Assembly (NCBI GenBank): GCA_963768165.1 | Contig: CAVYHJ010000026.1 | Span: 620,001 to 684,000 of the forward strand | Length of the DNA stretch: 64,000 nucleotides | Direction: 5' to 3' | Source of the DNA: CAVYHJ01 sp963768165 [NCBI: uncultured bacterium] | GTDB taxonomy: Bacteria > UBP4 > UBA4092 | Part shown: positions 35,679 through 44,695 of the stretch, in pieces | How positions within the stretch are numbered: position 1 is the first letter of the stretch | Layout of the letters: every line of letters starts with the position of its first letter | Made by a program: the position numbers and the translations under genes | Notes under the pieces: generated by a model | What the model was told of the DNA's origin: nothing | Databases searched by the model: none | The model's input: the letters and a program-made list of their open reading frames with translations, nothing else

Positions 35679-37049
35679 TTGGCTTTGGAAACTGGAAATG
35701 TTGAATCAGTAAATAGAATCGGGACTACCCTGGGATTCACAAAAGAAATGTTCGAGTCTTTTATTAACTCTCGGAAAGACCCGGATTGGATTGTTCAAAA
35801 AAGAAAAGATGCATGGCAGGCGTATGAACAAATTCCTGTTCCAACCACCAATCAGGAAATTTGGCGGAGAACGGATATTCGCTCATTGCATTTGGGAAAA
35901 TATAACACACCTGATTTCTCTAAACCGGCGGAAAAAGTAGATAAATTCGATAAACTCTCGGCAGGCATCAAGCAGGCAGTCGGTACAAAAAAAGATTATA
36001 ACGCAATTATAATAACTAATAATGGACAAACCATATTTAGTGAAGCCGCCCCTACCCTTCCGGCAGGAGTGATATTTGAAGACATGGAAACCGCCGTACA
36101 TAATCATAGGGAACTCATTGAACCTTACCTCTTTAAAGGAGTTCCAGTAAATGATAGTAAATTCGCTGCCTTGCATAGTGCATTTTGGTCGGGAGGTGCG
36201 TTCCTCTATGTCCCTAAAAAAACAAAAGTGGAATTGCCCTTGGGATTATTTACCACGTTATCCAATTCCGGCATAAGCGATTTTTCCCATCTGCTGATTG
36301 TCGTGGATGAACTTAGCGAAGTTACTTTGATCCATCGTTTGGCGAATACCGATTCCACTACAGAAGGATTTCATAGTGGTGTCGCGGAACTCTTCTTGAA
36401 ATCCGGTGCACAAGTTCGTTATGTGGATATTCAGGATTGGAATTATCATACTTGGCATTTCTCTTCACAACGCACATTTATAGACCGGGATGCCCACCTG
36501 GAATGGATTGCCGTAGGTGTTGGAGCACAATTAGCAAAAACGGATTCCAATACTCATTTACGCCAACCCGGTTCACGTGTGGATATGTTGGGAATGATTT
36601 ACACTTGCGGACGGCAGCATATTGATTACCATACCTTGCAAGATCACGATGCACCTCACGCCAGCAGTGATTTGCTCTATAATGGTGTGTTACGCGATAA
36701 ATCTCGCACAGTATTCCGTGGAATGATCCGCGTTCATAAAGATGCTCAAAAAACGGATGCTTACCAAAAAAACAATAATCTCGCGTTGAGCGGAGATGCT
36801 CATGCCGATTCAATACCGGGTTTGGAAATCCAAGCCAATGACGTGCGTTGCACCCACGGGTCAACTACAGGTGAAATTGATAAAGACCAGATTTTCTATC
36901 TGATGAGTCGGGGAATATCGCAATCCGAAGCAGAACGGCTAATCGTAGAAGGATTTTACGAAATAGTATTACAGCGGATTTCATCGGAAGAAATTCAGGA
37001 TAATTTGCGCAAAGTTTTACTGAACAAATTGGCATTGAGCCAAAAGTAA
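35679..37049 (+). CDS. sufD: SufD, Fe-S assembly protein
   Basis: 456 residues, homologous to SufB in the beta-helix core (SAFWSGGAFLYVPKKTKVELPLG) and ending in the SufBD-type SRGISQSEAERLIVEGFYEIVLQRI. SufD pairs with SufB and is needed for iron supply to the complex; His residues in HASSDLLYNG are conserved. Translation starts at TTG (35679) behind a GAGGTGAG site, which is the only start placed correctly. It is 78 bases from sufB. Confidence 0.93.
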   Translation: MALETGNVESVNRIGTTLGFTKEMFESFINSRKDPDWIVQKRKDAWQAYEQIPVPTTNQEIWRRTDIRSLHLGKYNTPDFSKPAEKVDKFDKLSAGIKQAVGTKKDYNAIIITNNGQTIFSEAAPTLPAGVIFEDMETAVHNHRELIEPYLFKGVPVNDSKFAALHSAFWSGGAFLYVPKKTKVELPLGLFTTLSNSGISDFSHLLIVVDELSEVTLIHRLANTDSTTEGFHSGVAELFLKSGAQVRYVDIQDWNYHTWHFSSQRTFIDRDAHLEWIAVGVGAQLAKTDSNTHLRQPGSRVDMLGMIYTCGRQHIDYHTLQDHDAPHASSDLLYNGVLRDKSRTVFRGMIRVHKDAQKTDAYQKNNNLALSGDAHADSIPGLEIQANDVRCTHGSTTGEIDKDQIFYLMSRGISQSEAERLIVEGFYEIVLQRISSEEIQDNLRKVLLNKLALSQK

Positions 37050-37093
37050 ATAGGAACCCGATGGGGTATTGTTAAAAGAGGAGGATAATAGAC

Positions 37094-37954
37094 ATGACAC
37101 GTAGTTACATTCATCCCGAAGTTTTAGTGGAAACGGATTGGGTTGCACAACACAAAAGTGACCCAAATATCCGAGTCATCGAATCGGACGAAGATATCTT
37201 GCTTTATGAGCAGGGACATATTCCCGGTGCGGTTAAAGTAGACTGGCAAACGGAGTTGCAGGATGCAGTCCTACGGGATTATATTAACAAAGAAAAGTTT
37301 GAAAAACTTTTGTCTGATAAAGGAATCGGCAATGACCACACTGTTGTCTTTTATGGTGACAAGAATAATTGGTGGGCGTGTTATGCCTTCTGGACCTTTA
37401 AAATGTACGGTCATGACAAAGCCTTGATAATGAACGGTGGACGAAAAAAATGGCTTGATGAAAAACGCGAAACGACTCGTGAAGTCCCCAAACACGCCAA
37501 AACTAATTACAAGGCGAAAGGACCTGATTACAGTATTCGTGCATTTCGAGATCAAGTTTTAAATCATATCAATGCGGGAAAACCCTTGATTGATGTGCGT
37601 TCTCCGGGCGAATATTCCGGAGAATTATTACATATGGAAAATTATCCGCAGGAAGGGGCATTACGTGGTGGACATATTCCGGGAGCCGCCAATATTCCAT
37701 GGAGCCAGGCATGCAAAGAAGATGGTACATTCAAATCAGCAGATGATCTCTGGGCTTTATATCACGATAAGGCAGGATTAAAAGAAAGTGATGACGTGGT
37801 TGCCTATTGCCGGATTGGGGAGCGGTCTTCCCTCACATGGTTCGTGTTAAAATATTTATTAGGATTCAATAACGTCCGGAATTATGACGGTTCATGGACG
37901 GAGTGGGGAAATTTGGTCGCTGTCCCTATCGAAAAAACTTATACCGCTAAATAA
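37094..37954 (+). CDS. Thiosulfate sulfurtransferase (two rhodanese domains)
   Basis: 286 residues with two rhodanese domains (about 7-125 and 150-282). The N-terminal one is catalytically silent. The C-terminal one has the active Cys239 in CRIGERSS, the loop of thiosulfate-type sulfurtransferases, and the following [14 protein letters not shown]. The family moves sulfane sulfur from thiosulfate to a thiol acceptor. Its place between sufD and sufU, where a SufS cysteine desulfurase is normally encoded, suggests that it feeds sulfur to this Suf system or works with a desulfurase encoded elsewhere. GAGGAGG lies just before the ATG. Confidence 0.92.
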   Translation: MTRSYIHPEVLVETDWVAQHKSDPNIRVIESDEDILLYEQGHIPGAVKVDWQTELQDAVLRDYINKEKFEKLLSDKGIGNDHTVVFYGDKNNWWACYAFWTFKMYGHDKALIMNGGRKKWLDEKRETTREVPKHAKTNYKAKGPDYSIRAFRDQVLNHINAGKPLIDVRSPGEYSGELLHMENYPQEGALRGGHIPGAANIPWSQACKEDGTFKSADDLWALYHDKAGLKESDDVVAYCRIGERSSLTWFVLKYLLGFNNVRNYDGSWTEWGNLVAVPIEKTYTAK

Positions 37955-37980
37955 TAAATTACAAGGCTGGGTTGAAAGAA

Positions 37981-38448
37981 ATGGCGGATAAAACCGAACG
38001 CGAAGAACAAATTGAAGTTATCATGGATCACTACGAGGATCCACGAAATTACGGCAAGATGGAAAATGCCACCGTCAGCCAAAAAGGGGGCAACCCCGGC
38101 TGTGGGGACATTGTCACCATGTATCTCAAAATCAGTCCTGATGAAAAAGTTGAGGATGTTTCTTTTGAAGGAGAAGGGTGTACCATCAGCCAAGCAGCGG
38201 CTTCTATCGTTACTGAAGTCGTCAAAGGAAAAACAATCCAAGAAATAGATGCGATTCCGCATGATGCCATTATTGACATTTTAGGCCGGGAGATTGCCTT
38301 GACTCGACCGAAATGCTCTACTTTGGGTATGAACACTGTGCGTGAAGCTATTCGATTATATCGAAGAAATTTGGTGCTGAAAGAATTACAATTACCGTCA
38401 GACCCAAATTTAACACCTGATAGTGACAAGTCTTGCCCATCACATTAA
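37981..38448 (+). CDS. sufU: SufU/IscU-type scaffold or sulfur-transfer protein
   Basis: 155 residues of the NifU-N/IscU family with the three ligand cysteines: GNPGCGD (about 38), GEGCTIS (about 62) and RPKCSTL (about 110). It receives sulfur and zinc or holds a nascent cluster. I chose the ATG at 37981; a TTG nine bases upstream is an alternative. A C-terminal extension of about 20 residues ends in a further Cys. SufU normally works with SufS, which makes the absence of sufS here notable. Confidence 0.88.
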   Translation: MADKTEREEQIEVIMDHYEDPRNYGKMENATVSQKGGNPGCGDIVTMYLKISPDEKVEDVSFEGEGCTISQAAASIVTEVVKGKTIQEIDAIPHDAIIDILGREIALTRPKCSTLGMNTVREAIRLYRRNLVLKELQLPSDPNLTPDSDKSCPSH

Positions 38449-38467
38449 TAAGCTTAGGAGAAATGAA

Positions 38468-38776
38468 GTGCCAGTATTAACAAAAGTTGGAACAATAAAT
38501 AGTCTAAAGCCAGGACAAAAAATGGTTGTGGAAATTGAAGGTGTGCCGATTGCCTTATACAATGTCAGTGGAACATATTATGCGACAGAAGATGTTTGCA
38601 CGCATGATGGCGGTCCTTTGGCGGATGGCGAATTGAAAGATAATGAAATCATCTGTCCTAGGCATGGCGCGCGGTTTGATGTCCGTACGGGCAAAGCCTT
38701 ATGTATGCCAGCTTTTACTCCTGTGAATACATATCCCGTGCAAATTCAAGGCAACGATATTTTAATTGAATTTTAA
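38468..38776 (+). CDS. Rieske-type ferredoxin
   Basis: 102 residues starting at GTG (38468), 7 bases after AGGAG; the frame continues upstream over the end of sufU without a better start. It has the Rieske motif C-x-H...C-x2-H (CTHDGG and CPRHGARFD), binding a 2Fe-2S cluster. Small Rieske ferredoxins occur in many suf operons, where they may supply electrons or serve as an assembly partner. Between sufU and sufT, co-transcribed. Confidence 0.9.
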   Translation: MPVLTKVGTINSLKPGQKMVVEIEGVPIALYNVSGTYYATEDVCTHDGGPLADGELKDNEIICPRHGARFDVRTGKALCMPAFTPVNTYPVQIQGNDILIEF

Positions 38777-38821
38777 TATCTATAACACCTAATACATTTC
38801 ACAAATATAACGAGGTCACTT

Positions 38822-39127
38822 ATGGTAAATGAAGAACAAATTCGCAATTCCTTACAAGTTGTTGTTGACCCAGAAATTGGTATGGATATAGTTAATCTCG
38901 GTCTCATCTACGATGTGAAACCCGATGAAACAAATGGAAAAGTGGATATTAAAATGACCCTCACAAGTCCTGCCTGTCCCGTGGGACCCCAGATTGTCGC
39001 CAAAGCCAAAGAGGTTGTCGCCAAACTGGATGGCGTCAAAGACGTCAATCTTGAAATCGTCTGGACTCCCGCATGGAACCCGGAAATGATGACCGAAGAA
39101 GCAAAGGATAAACTCGGAATTTATTGA
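38822..39127 (+). CDS. sufT: SufT/MIP18-like (DUF59) Fe-S maturation factor
   Basis: 101 residues covering the DUF59 domain: VVDPEIGMDIVNLGLIYDV, then MTLTSPACPVG, ending with an NPEMMTEEAKDKLG stretch. The Cys in SPACP is the conserved residue. The family helps deliver clusters to client proteins, and lipA, a client with two 4Fe-4S clusters, lies directly downstream. This is the last recognisable gene of the suf operon; a gap of 175 bases with a new promoter follows. Confidence 0.9.
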   Translation: MVNEEQIRNSLQVVVDPEIGMDIVNLGLIYDVKPDETNGKVDIKMTLTSPACPVGPQIVAKAKEVVAKLDGVKDVNLEIVWTPAWNPEMMTEEAKDKLGIY

Positions 39128-39239
39128 TTTTCAAAATTTCTGCGATACTCATGAAAACCCAATAGAAAACTTTACCACGCTTTTTTTTACGCCTCTAAAT
39201 AAACTTCCTTGCCGAATTATTTCAAAATTTCAAAAGCAC

Positions 39240-39267
39240 TTGACATCTGCTAAAATCCATGTATATT
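39240..39267 (+). promoter_or_regulatory. Predicted promoter of lipA
   Basis: TTGACA (39240-39245) and TATATT (39262-39267) with a 16-base spacer. A second TTGACA (39266-39271) overlaps it without a good -10 partner. Confidence 0.45.
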
Positions 39268-39302
39268 GACATAATAGAATTAAATTCAATAAGGATTATA
39301 AA

Positions 39303-40187
39303 TTGATTATGGAAGTAAAAGAAAAATCCATCCCTAATAACCGGTTACCGCCATGGCTCTATCGAAAATTGGCTCCGGCAGGAAATACTCATTTTGTTGC
39401 GGAACAGATAACGGGATTAGGTTTACATACTGTTTGCGAGAGTGCGTTATGTCCCAACCGACAGGAATGTTGGTCGCGTGGAACAGCTACATTCATGATT
39501 CTGGGTGATGTATGCACCCGCGCCTGCGGATTCTGTAATGTAAAAAATGGAATGCCCTTAACGGTAAATCCTGAAGAGCCGATGAATGTTGCTCACGCCG
39601 TTAAACAACTAAACTTGCGTCACGTAGTCGTAACTTCAGTGGCGCGGGATGATTTAAAAGATGCGGGAGCCAACCAATTCGCTCAAACGATTAGGTCAAT
39701 TTATACATTATGTCCATGGGTTACAGTAGAGGTATTAATACCCGATTTCAGTGGTAGGCAGGATCTCTTGGAAATTGTCACTAATGCCAAACCTGCTATT
39801 CTCAACCACAATATCGAAACCGTTCGCCGTTTAACCCCCTCCGTTCGCACCAAAGCAACCTACGATTCCTCTCTTACCGTATTACGTTCTGCACATGAAT
39901 TATTGCCTGAATCCTATATCAAATCCGGCATTATGATCGGTTTGGGGGAATCGGATGATGAAATTGAACAGACAATGATTGATTTACTTCAGGTAAATTG
40001 TGATATATTAACAATAGGCCAATATATTCGGCCTTCTTTAAAACATATTCCGGTCATAGAATATCATACGCCGGAAAAATTTCGCTATTGGAAACAACAT
40101 GGAATTCAATTAGGATTTAAACAAGTGGTAAGTAGTCCGTTAACCCGCAGTTCATATCATGCGGAAGAAATTTTACATAATCATTGA
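39303..40187 (+). CDS. lipA: Lipoyl synthase
   Basis: 294 residues of radical-SAM lipoyl synthase. The auxiliary cluster ligands are in CESALCPNRQEC (Cys45, 50, 56) and the radical-SAM ligands in CTRACGFC (Cys71, 75, 78). The C-terminal SSPLTRSSYHAEE segment holds the Ser ligand (RSSYHA). It inserts two sulfurs into octanoyl groups on lipoyl domains. AAGGA at 39291-39295 is 7 bases before the TTG at 39303 and 13 before the ATG at 39309, so either may start the protein. It is followed after 24 bases by a small lipoyl-domain gene, probably in one operon. Confidence 0.93.
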   Translation: MIMEVKEKSIPNNRLPPWLYRKLAPAGNTHFVAEQITGLGLHTVCESALCPNRQECWSRGTATFMILGDVCTRACGFCNVKNGMPLTVNPEEPMNVAHAVKQLNLRHVVVTSVARDDLKDAGANQFAQTIRSIYTLCPWVTVEVLIPDFSGRQDLLEIVTNAKPAILNHNIETVRRLTPSVRTKATYDSSLTVLRSAHELLPESYIKSGIMIGLGESDDEIEQTMIDLLQVNCDILTIGQYIRPSLKHIPVIEYHTPEKFRYWKQHGIQLGFKQVVSSPLTRSSYHAEEILHNH

Positions 40188-40211
40188 ATGTTCCTATAAG
40201 GAGGAAAAATT

Positions 40212-40451
40212 ATGGCAGTTGAAGTTACCCTGCCGGATTTAGGTGAAGATATTGAACACGCAACTGTCAGCACCTGGCATTATAAGGAAGGGGACAAGAT
40301 TAATGAAGGCGATGACCTGGTCGAATTGCAAACCGACCGCGCCCTAATTCATATCCCTGCGCCGGCTACCGGAGTTCTTCTCGAACTTCTGGTGGAAGAA
40401 GGCGACCTGGTGGAAGTGGGCGAAGCTCTGGCAACAATTGATGAAGAATAA
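40212..40451 (+). CDS. Stand-alone lipoyl-domain protein lacking the target lysine
   Basis: 79 residues forming a single biotinyl/lipoyl domain: VEVTLPDLGEDIEHATVSTWHYKEGD, the beta-hairpin and the second half LLVEEGDLVEVGEALATI. The hairpin reads QTDRALIHIPAP where lipoyl domains carry D-K-A. The lysine that receives lipoate is Arg43 (codon CGC). No other lysine is at the tip. As it stands it should not be lipoylated by LipA, its neighbour, unless another residue is used. AAGGAGG precedes the ATG. Function is therefore unclear; a carrier or regulatory decoy role is possible. Confidence 0.85.
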   Translation: MAVEVTLPDLGEDIEHATVSTWHYKEGDKINEGDDLVELQTDRALIHIPAPATGVLLELLVEEGDLVEVGEALATIDEE

Positions 40452-40536
40452 TAGGTTCTATCGCAATAATTATTTGTTCCCGTAAAATCAAATCTCTTGG
40501 TGTATTCCATATTTTTCTAAATAAAAGGAGCTGTGT

Positions 40537-41460
40537 GTGAGTGTTCTTATTGTTGGTTCAGTGGCGTTGGATAGCGTTACGACCCCGTTTGGGGAAGTGA
40601 AAGAAATTCTTGGCGGATCGGCAACTTATGCGTCTTATTCAGCAAGTTTTTATTCACAGGTCAATTTGGTAGGCGTTGTTGGCAAAGATTTCCCCGAAGA
40701 AAATTTCAAACTTTTTAAAGAACGGAATATTTCCCTCGATGGGTTACAAGTAGAAAACGGCAAAACCTTTCGCTGGTCGGGTTATTATGAATACGACATG
40801 AATCAGGCACATAGCTTGAGTACTGAACTTAATGTCTTCTCAACTTTTCATCCTCATATCCCGGAACAATACCGCTCCAGTGAATATGTCTTTCTGGCCA
40901 ATATTGACCCTGATCTACAAATTGAAGTTCTAAATCAAGTCAAAAGACCCAAACTGGTCGTTTTGGATACCATGAATTATTGGATTCAAAATAAAAAAGA
41001 ATCCCTGTTAAAAGTCATTTCAATGGTAGACTTGGTCTTATTAAATGACGGGGAAGCAAGACAATTATGTGGAACACCCAATCTGGTAAAAGCTGCCAAA
41101 ATCGTTTTATCTTATGGACCTAAGATTGTCATTATCAAAAAAGGGGAACACGGCTCCATCATGTTTACCCAATCCACTGTATTCTCTGCACCCGCCTATC
41201 CCCTCGAAATCATCTATGACCCTACTGGCGCAGGAGACACCTTTGCCGGAGGTCTTATTGGATATCTCGCGGCGTCTGGAGACCTTTCCGATAGTAATCT
41301 TCGACGGTCTGTAATTACAGGTAGTGTTCTCGCATCTTTCGATGTTGAAGATTTCAGTCTTAACCGATTGAAAAAATTGACCCAGGACGAATTATATTCT
41401 CGATACCATGCATTTCAATTATTAATACATTTCGATGACCAGATTCTTAAGAATGGATAA
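40537..41460 (+). CDS. PfkB-family sugar or nucleoside kinase
   Basis: 307 residues starting at GTG behind AAAGGAG. It shows the ribokinase/PfkB fold: GGSATYASYSAS near 25-35, GVVGKDFPEENF near 47 and the C-terminal catalytic motif DPTGAGDTFAGGLIGYLA with the Asp base. Related enzymes phosphorylate adenosine, ribose or fructose derivatives. It is 6 bases from hom and shares an operon with hom and thrC, but no thrB-type homoserine kinase is here; whether this kinase fills that gap is only a hypothesis. Confidence 0.85.
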   Translation: MSVLIVGSVALDSVTTPFGEVKEILGGSATYASYSASFYSQVNLVGVVGKDFPEENFKLFKERNISLDGLQVENGKTFRWSGYYEYDMNQAHSLSTELNVFSTFHPHIPEQYRSSEYVFLANIDPDLQIEVLNQVKRPKLVVLDTMNYWIQNKKESLLKVISMVDLVLLNDGEARQLCGTPNLVKAAKIVLSYGPKIVIIKKGEHGSIMFTQSTVFSAPAYPLEIIYDPTGAGDTFAGGLIGYLAASGDLSDSNLRRSVITGSVLASFDVEDFSLNRLKKLTQDELYSRYHAFQLLIHFDDQILKNG

Positions 41461-41465
41461 ATATC

Positions 41466-42755
41466 ATGCATAAAATTTCTATTGGATTATTAGGCTGCGG
41501 GACCATTGGTACAGGTGTTGTTAGGGTCTTGCTTGAAAAACACGACTGGCTTTTGAAGACCACCAACCTGGATTTGGAATTTACACGAATTTGTGAGATC
41601 GATAAAAAAAGATGGAAAGCCTTCAATATCCCTCAATCCAAATTTACCACTAACGCCTATGACGTCATTAATGATCCCGCTATTGATATCGTTATCGAAT
41701 TAATTGGTGGGACAACTATTGCTCTGGAATTTATCCTGGCTGCGTTAAAAAATAAAAAACACGTAGTCACTGCCAATAAAGCTTTATTGGCAGAACATGG
41801 TCAAAGAGTTATGTCCTCCGCAGTACGCAATCAGGTTCAGATCGCTTTTGAAGCGAGTGTTGGTGGAGGCATTCCTATCATTCATGCCATGAAAGTGGGT
41901 CTAACAGCCAATCGGATACAATCTATTCTCGGAATTCTCAATGGAACTACCAATTATATTTTGACCCGGATGACTCAAGAAGGTGCTGATTATTCGGAAA
42001 TTTTAAAGGATGCGCAAAAACAAGGTTATGCGGAGGCTAATCCAACCTTGGATGTTTCCGGCAGCGATGCCGCTCATAAAATTGCTATCTTATCTTTTTT
42101 AGCCACCCGCAGTTGGGTCAACATCAAAAATATATATACTGAAGGTATTACGGGAATTACCGCACAAGATATTCAATATGCCGCAGAACTCGGTTATATT
42201 ATCAAACTCCTGGCAATTGCTAAAAATACCGATAACGGATTGGACGTCCGTGTACATCCTGTCATGCTGCCAAAAGATAACCTTTTGGCTTCAGTAAATG
42301 GCATATACAATGGAATCATGGTCACAGGCGACGTGGTAGGCACGACCATGTTCTATGGTCGTGGTGCCGGTATGATGCCGACCGCTAGCGCCGTGATTAG
42401 CGATTTAATTGTCTTAGGCAAACAAATCGTTAACAAAGAAAAATCTACGCAACCGGAGGCCATAGAATATGGTTATATGCCTGTCAAATCCATCAGTCAA
42501 ATTATATCCCAGTACTATTTGCGTTTCAGTGTCATTGATAAACCGGGCGGACTCGCCACCTTGGCAGGCATTTTAGGTAGGCATCAGATTAGTATCGCCT
42601 CCGTGATTCAGAAAATCCGCAAAGCCGGAGACGCTGTTCCGGTCATCATCATGACCCACGAGGCAAAAGAAGAATCTCTACAAAAAGCGATCAAAGAGAT
42701 TGACCGATTGCATGTAATTAGGGGAAAATCATTTATCATTAGAGTAGAAAGCTAA
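41466..42755 (+). CDS. hom: Homoserine dehydrogenase
   Basis: 429 residues: Rossmann domain (IGLLGCGTIGTGVV), ELIGGTTIA and VVTANKALLAEHG motifs, FEASVGGGIPI, the catalytic ILNGTTNYILTRM and AGMMPTASAVISDL, and a C-terminal ACT domain (about 350-429) for allosteric control, typically by threonine. It reduces aspartate semialdehyde to homoserine. It is followed by thrC after 3 bases. Confidence 0.96.
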   Translation: MHKISIGLLGCGTIGTGVVRVLLEKHDWLLKTTNLDLEFTRICEIDKKRWKAFNIPQSKFTTNAYDVINDPAIDIVIELIGGTTIALEFILAALKNKKHVVTANKALLAEHGQRVMSSAVRNQVQIAFEASVGGGIPIIHAMKVGLTANRIQSILGILNGTTNYILTRMTQEGADYSEILKDAQKQGYAEANPTLDVSGSDAAHKIAILSFLATRSWVNIKNIYTEGITGITAQDIQYAAELGYIIKLLAIAKNTDNGLDVRVHPVMLPKDNLLASVNGIYNGIMVTGDVVGTTMFYGRGAGMMPTASAVISDLIVLGKQIVNKEKSTQPEAIEYGYMPVKSISQIISQYYLRFSVIDKPGGLATLAGILGRHQISIASVIQKIRKAGDAVPVIIMTHEAKEESLQKAIKEIDRLHVIRGKSFIIRVES

Positions 42756-42758
42756 TAT

Positions 42759-43847
42759 ATGACAACAGAATTTATGGCTCAAAAACCTTATGTATACTGG
42801 CAAGGTGTAATTCATCATTATCGTGAATTTCTTCCGGTTTCTGATTCAACCCCGATTATCACCCTCAATGAAGGCAATACACCTTTAATCCCCTGTTGTA
42901 ATCTCGTAGAATATCTCGGTAAAAAGATTAAACTATATTTGAAATTCGAGGGTATGAATCCCACCGGCTCTTTTAAAGACCGCGGAATGACTATGGCAAT
43001 CTCTAAAGCCGTTGAAGCGGGTAGTAATGCCGTCATGTGCGCTTCTACCGGCAATACCTCTGCATCTGCTGCTGCCTATGCCGCACGCGCGGGCATTACT
43101 TGTATTGTCCTTATCCCAGAAGGGAAAATTGCTATGGGTAAATTAGCCCAAGCGATCATGCATGGCGCTAAAGTCATTCAGTTACAAGGAAATTTTGACC
43201 AGGCACTAAAACTCGTTCGCACCATCACCGATAAATATCCCATTACCCTCGTCAATTCTGTTAATCCATTCCGCATCGAAGGACAAAAAACCGGCGCCTT
43301 CGAAATTTGCGACCAAATTGGGAGACCACCTGATTATCATTTCATCCCCGTTGGCAACGCCGGCAATATCACCGCCTACTGGAAAGGATACAAGGAATAT
43401 CACTCCTTCGGAAAAATTAATTCTCTTCCCAAAATGATGGGCTATCAAGCTGCCGGTTCCGCTCCTATCGTCGAAAACCGAATTATCGAGAATCCTCATA
43501 CTCTGGCGACTGCCATCCGCATCGGTAACCCAGCTTCCTGGAAACAAGCCGTCGCTGCTTATCAAGAATCAAAAGGAACCATTGATAAAGTCACCGATGA
43601 TGAGATTATTGAAGCCTATAGTCTTCTGGCAAATAAAGAAGGGATTATGGCAGAGCCTGCCTCAGCAGCGTCTCTCGCTGGCTTAATTAAAGCTATTAAG
43701 GAAGACAAGATAACCGATGGAGATACAATAATTTGTACTCTCACAGGCCATGGACTCAAAGACCCGGACCGTGCCATAACTGTAGGCAAACCACCCGTCA
43801 CCCTACCGGCTGATTTGACTCAGATTGTGAAATACCTTGGCTTTTAA
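42759..43847 (+). CDS. thrC: Threonine synthase
   Basis: 362 residues of the PLP-dependent fold-type II family: the Lys in [12 protein letters not shown] forms the Schiff base, [14 protein letters not shown] binds the phosphate, and GHGLKDPD is the C-terminal motif. It converts phosphohomoserine to threonine. The short form, about 360 residues, is the common bacterial variety. Its operon with hom covers threonine synthesis apart from the kinase step. Confidence 0.96.
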   Translation: MTTEFMAQKPYVYWQGVIHHYREFLPVSDSTPIITLNEGNTPLIPCCNLVEYLGKKIKLYLKFEGMNPTGSFKDRGMTMAISKAVEAGSNAVMCASTGNTSASAAAYAARAGITCIVLIPEGKIAMGKLAQAIMHGAKVIQLQGNFDQALKLVRTITDKYPITLVNSVNPFRIEGQKTGAFEICDQIGRPPDYHFIPVGNAGNITAYWKGYKEYHSFGKINSLPKMMGYQAAGSAPIVENRIIENPHTLATAIRIGNPASWKQAVAAYQESKGTIDKVTDDEIIEAYSLLANKEGIMAEPASAASLAGLIKAIKEDKITDGDTIICTLTGHGLKDPDRAITVGKPPVTLPADLTQIVKYLGF

Positions 43848-43936
43848 ACCTTCTTGAATATTAAATTTGACATTATCCCCATTCTCAGGTAAAACCTTAA
43901 TATCGTTTATAGGTTATATTTTGTAAAGGAGTTATC

Positions 43937-44284
43937 ATGAATAGTCGAAAATCTTATGGATTAGCTTCATGGATATTGGTAATTATCACGTTAATTTTCC
44001 TTTTTTTAACCATTGCCTTTGCTGCACAAAATATCCGGTTACGACTGCAAATCCATCAATTGGAAGACCAAATCTCTCAAGCCACCGACCAATCCGCTGA
44101 CTTGGATTCATTGAGGACTCAAGTGGACACATTTAAAAAACAAAATCAAGACCTTTCCAAAGAGTTGGATTCCAGCAAAGATACTTTGAATTCTCTTCAA
44201 ACACAATTGCAGAAAGTCACACAACAAGCCCAAACCGATAAAAAAACAGTTTCCAAATCTTCCTCCCGTCGACGTAGACAATAA
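43937..44284 (+). CDS. Small membrane-anchored coiled-coil protein
   Basis: 115 residues: one N-terminal transmembrane helix (about 12-32, SWILVIITLIFLFLTIAFAA), then a coiled coil of leucine/glutamine heptads (about 35-100) and a basic SSSRRRRQ tail. The plan resembles FtsL/DivIC-like or other small envelope-organising proteins, but no family motif is visible. AAAGGAG is placed well. It is convergent with the HU gene, with a terminator between. Confidence 0.6.
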   Translation: MNSRKSYGLASWILVIITLIFLFLTIAFAAQNIRLRLQIHQLEDQISQATDQSADLDSLRTQVDTFKKQNQDLSKELDSSKDTLNSLQTQLQKVTQQAQTDKKTVSKSSSRRRRQ

Positions 44285-44295
44285 ACACTTAATTA

Positions 44296-44344
44296 CCAAA
44301 AAAGAAAAGCCGGGATCTCGAATCTTTCAATCCGAATTCCCGGC
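44296..44344 (-). terminator. Intrinsic terminator of the HU gene
   Basis: GCCGGGA (44309-44315) pairs with TCCCGGC (44338-44344). On the minus strand the stem is followed by TTTTCTTTTTT, the usual T-run. It lies between the convergent HU and coiled-coil genes. Confidence 0.75.
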
Positions 44345-44368
44345 CTTAGTAAGCCATGGTACAAAATG

Positions 44369-44665
44369 TTATTTCCCGACTAAGGCTACCCGTAAAGCTT
44401 TGGCAACACGAATTTTTACACGTGTTTTGGCTTTAATCTGAATAGCTTCACCAGTGGCTGGATTACGACCCATCCGCGCTTTAGTCTTAACAATCTTCAC
44501 GATTCCGAAATCCGGTAATTTGGCTTGTCCGTCTTTCTTCACCGTTTTAATCACTGCTGCAATCGTTCCTTCATAGATTTCGCGTGCAGCTTTGCGAGAC
44601 ACTTTCGCGCCTGTGGCTTTATTGGCTGTTGCCGCTATATGATCAAACAGTTCTGACTTCGTCAT
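44369..44665 (-). CDS. HU/IHF-family DNA-binding protein
   Basis: 98 residues with the full HU fold: TKSELFDHIAATA start, LPDFGIVKIVKTKARMGRNPATGE arm (the GRNP hairpin intercalates DNA) and a basic end. It bends DNA and organises the nucleoid. A good GGAGG-like site precedes the ATG, and a terminator follows. The number of basic residues in the arm is normal; HU and IHF cannot be told apart from the sequence alone. Confidence 0.95.
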   Translation of the reverse strand: MTKSELFDHIAATANKATGAKVSRKAAREIYEGTIAAVIKTVKKDGQAKLPDFGIVKIVKTKARMGRNPATGEAIQIKAKTRVKIRVAKALRVALVGK

Positions 44666-44695
44666 CTGTACACCCCCTTCCTTTCTGAATTTATC

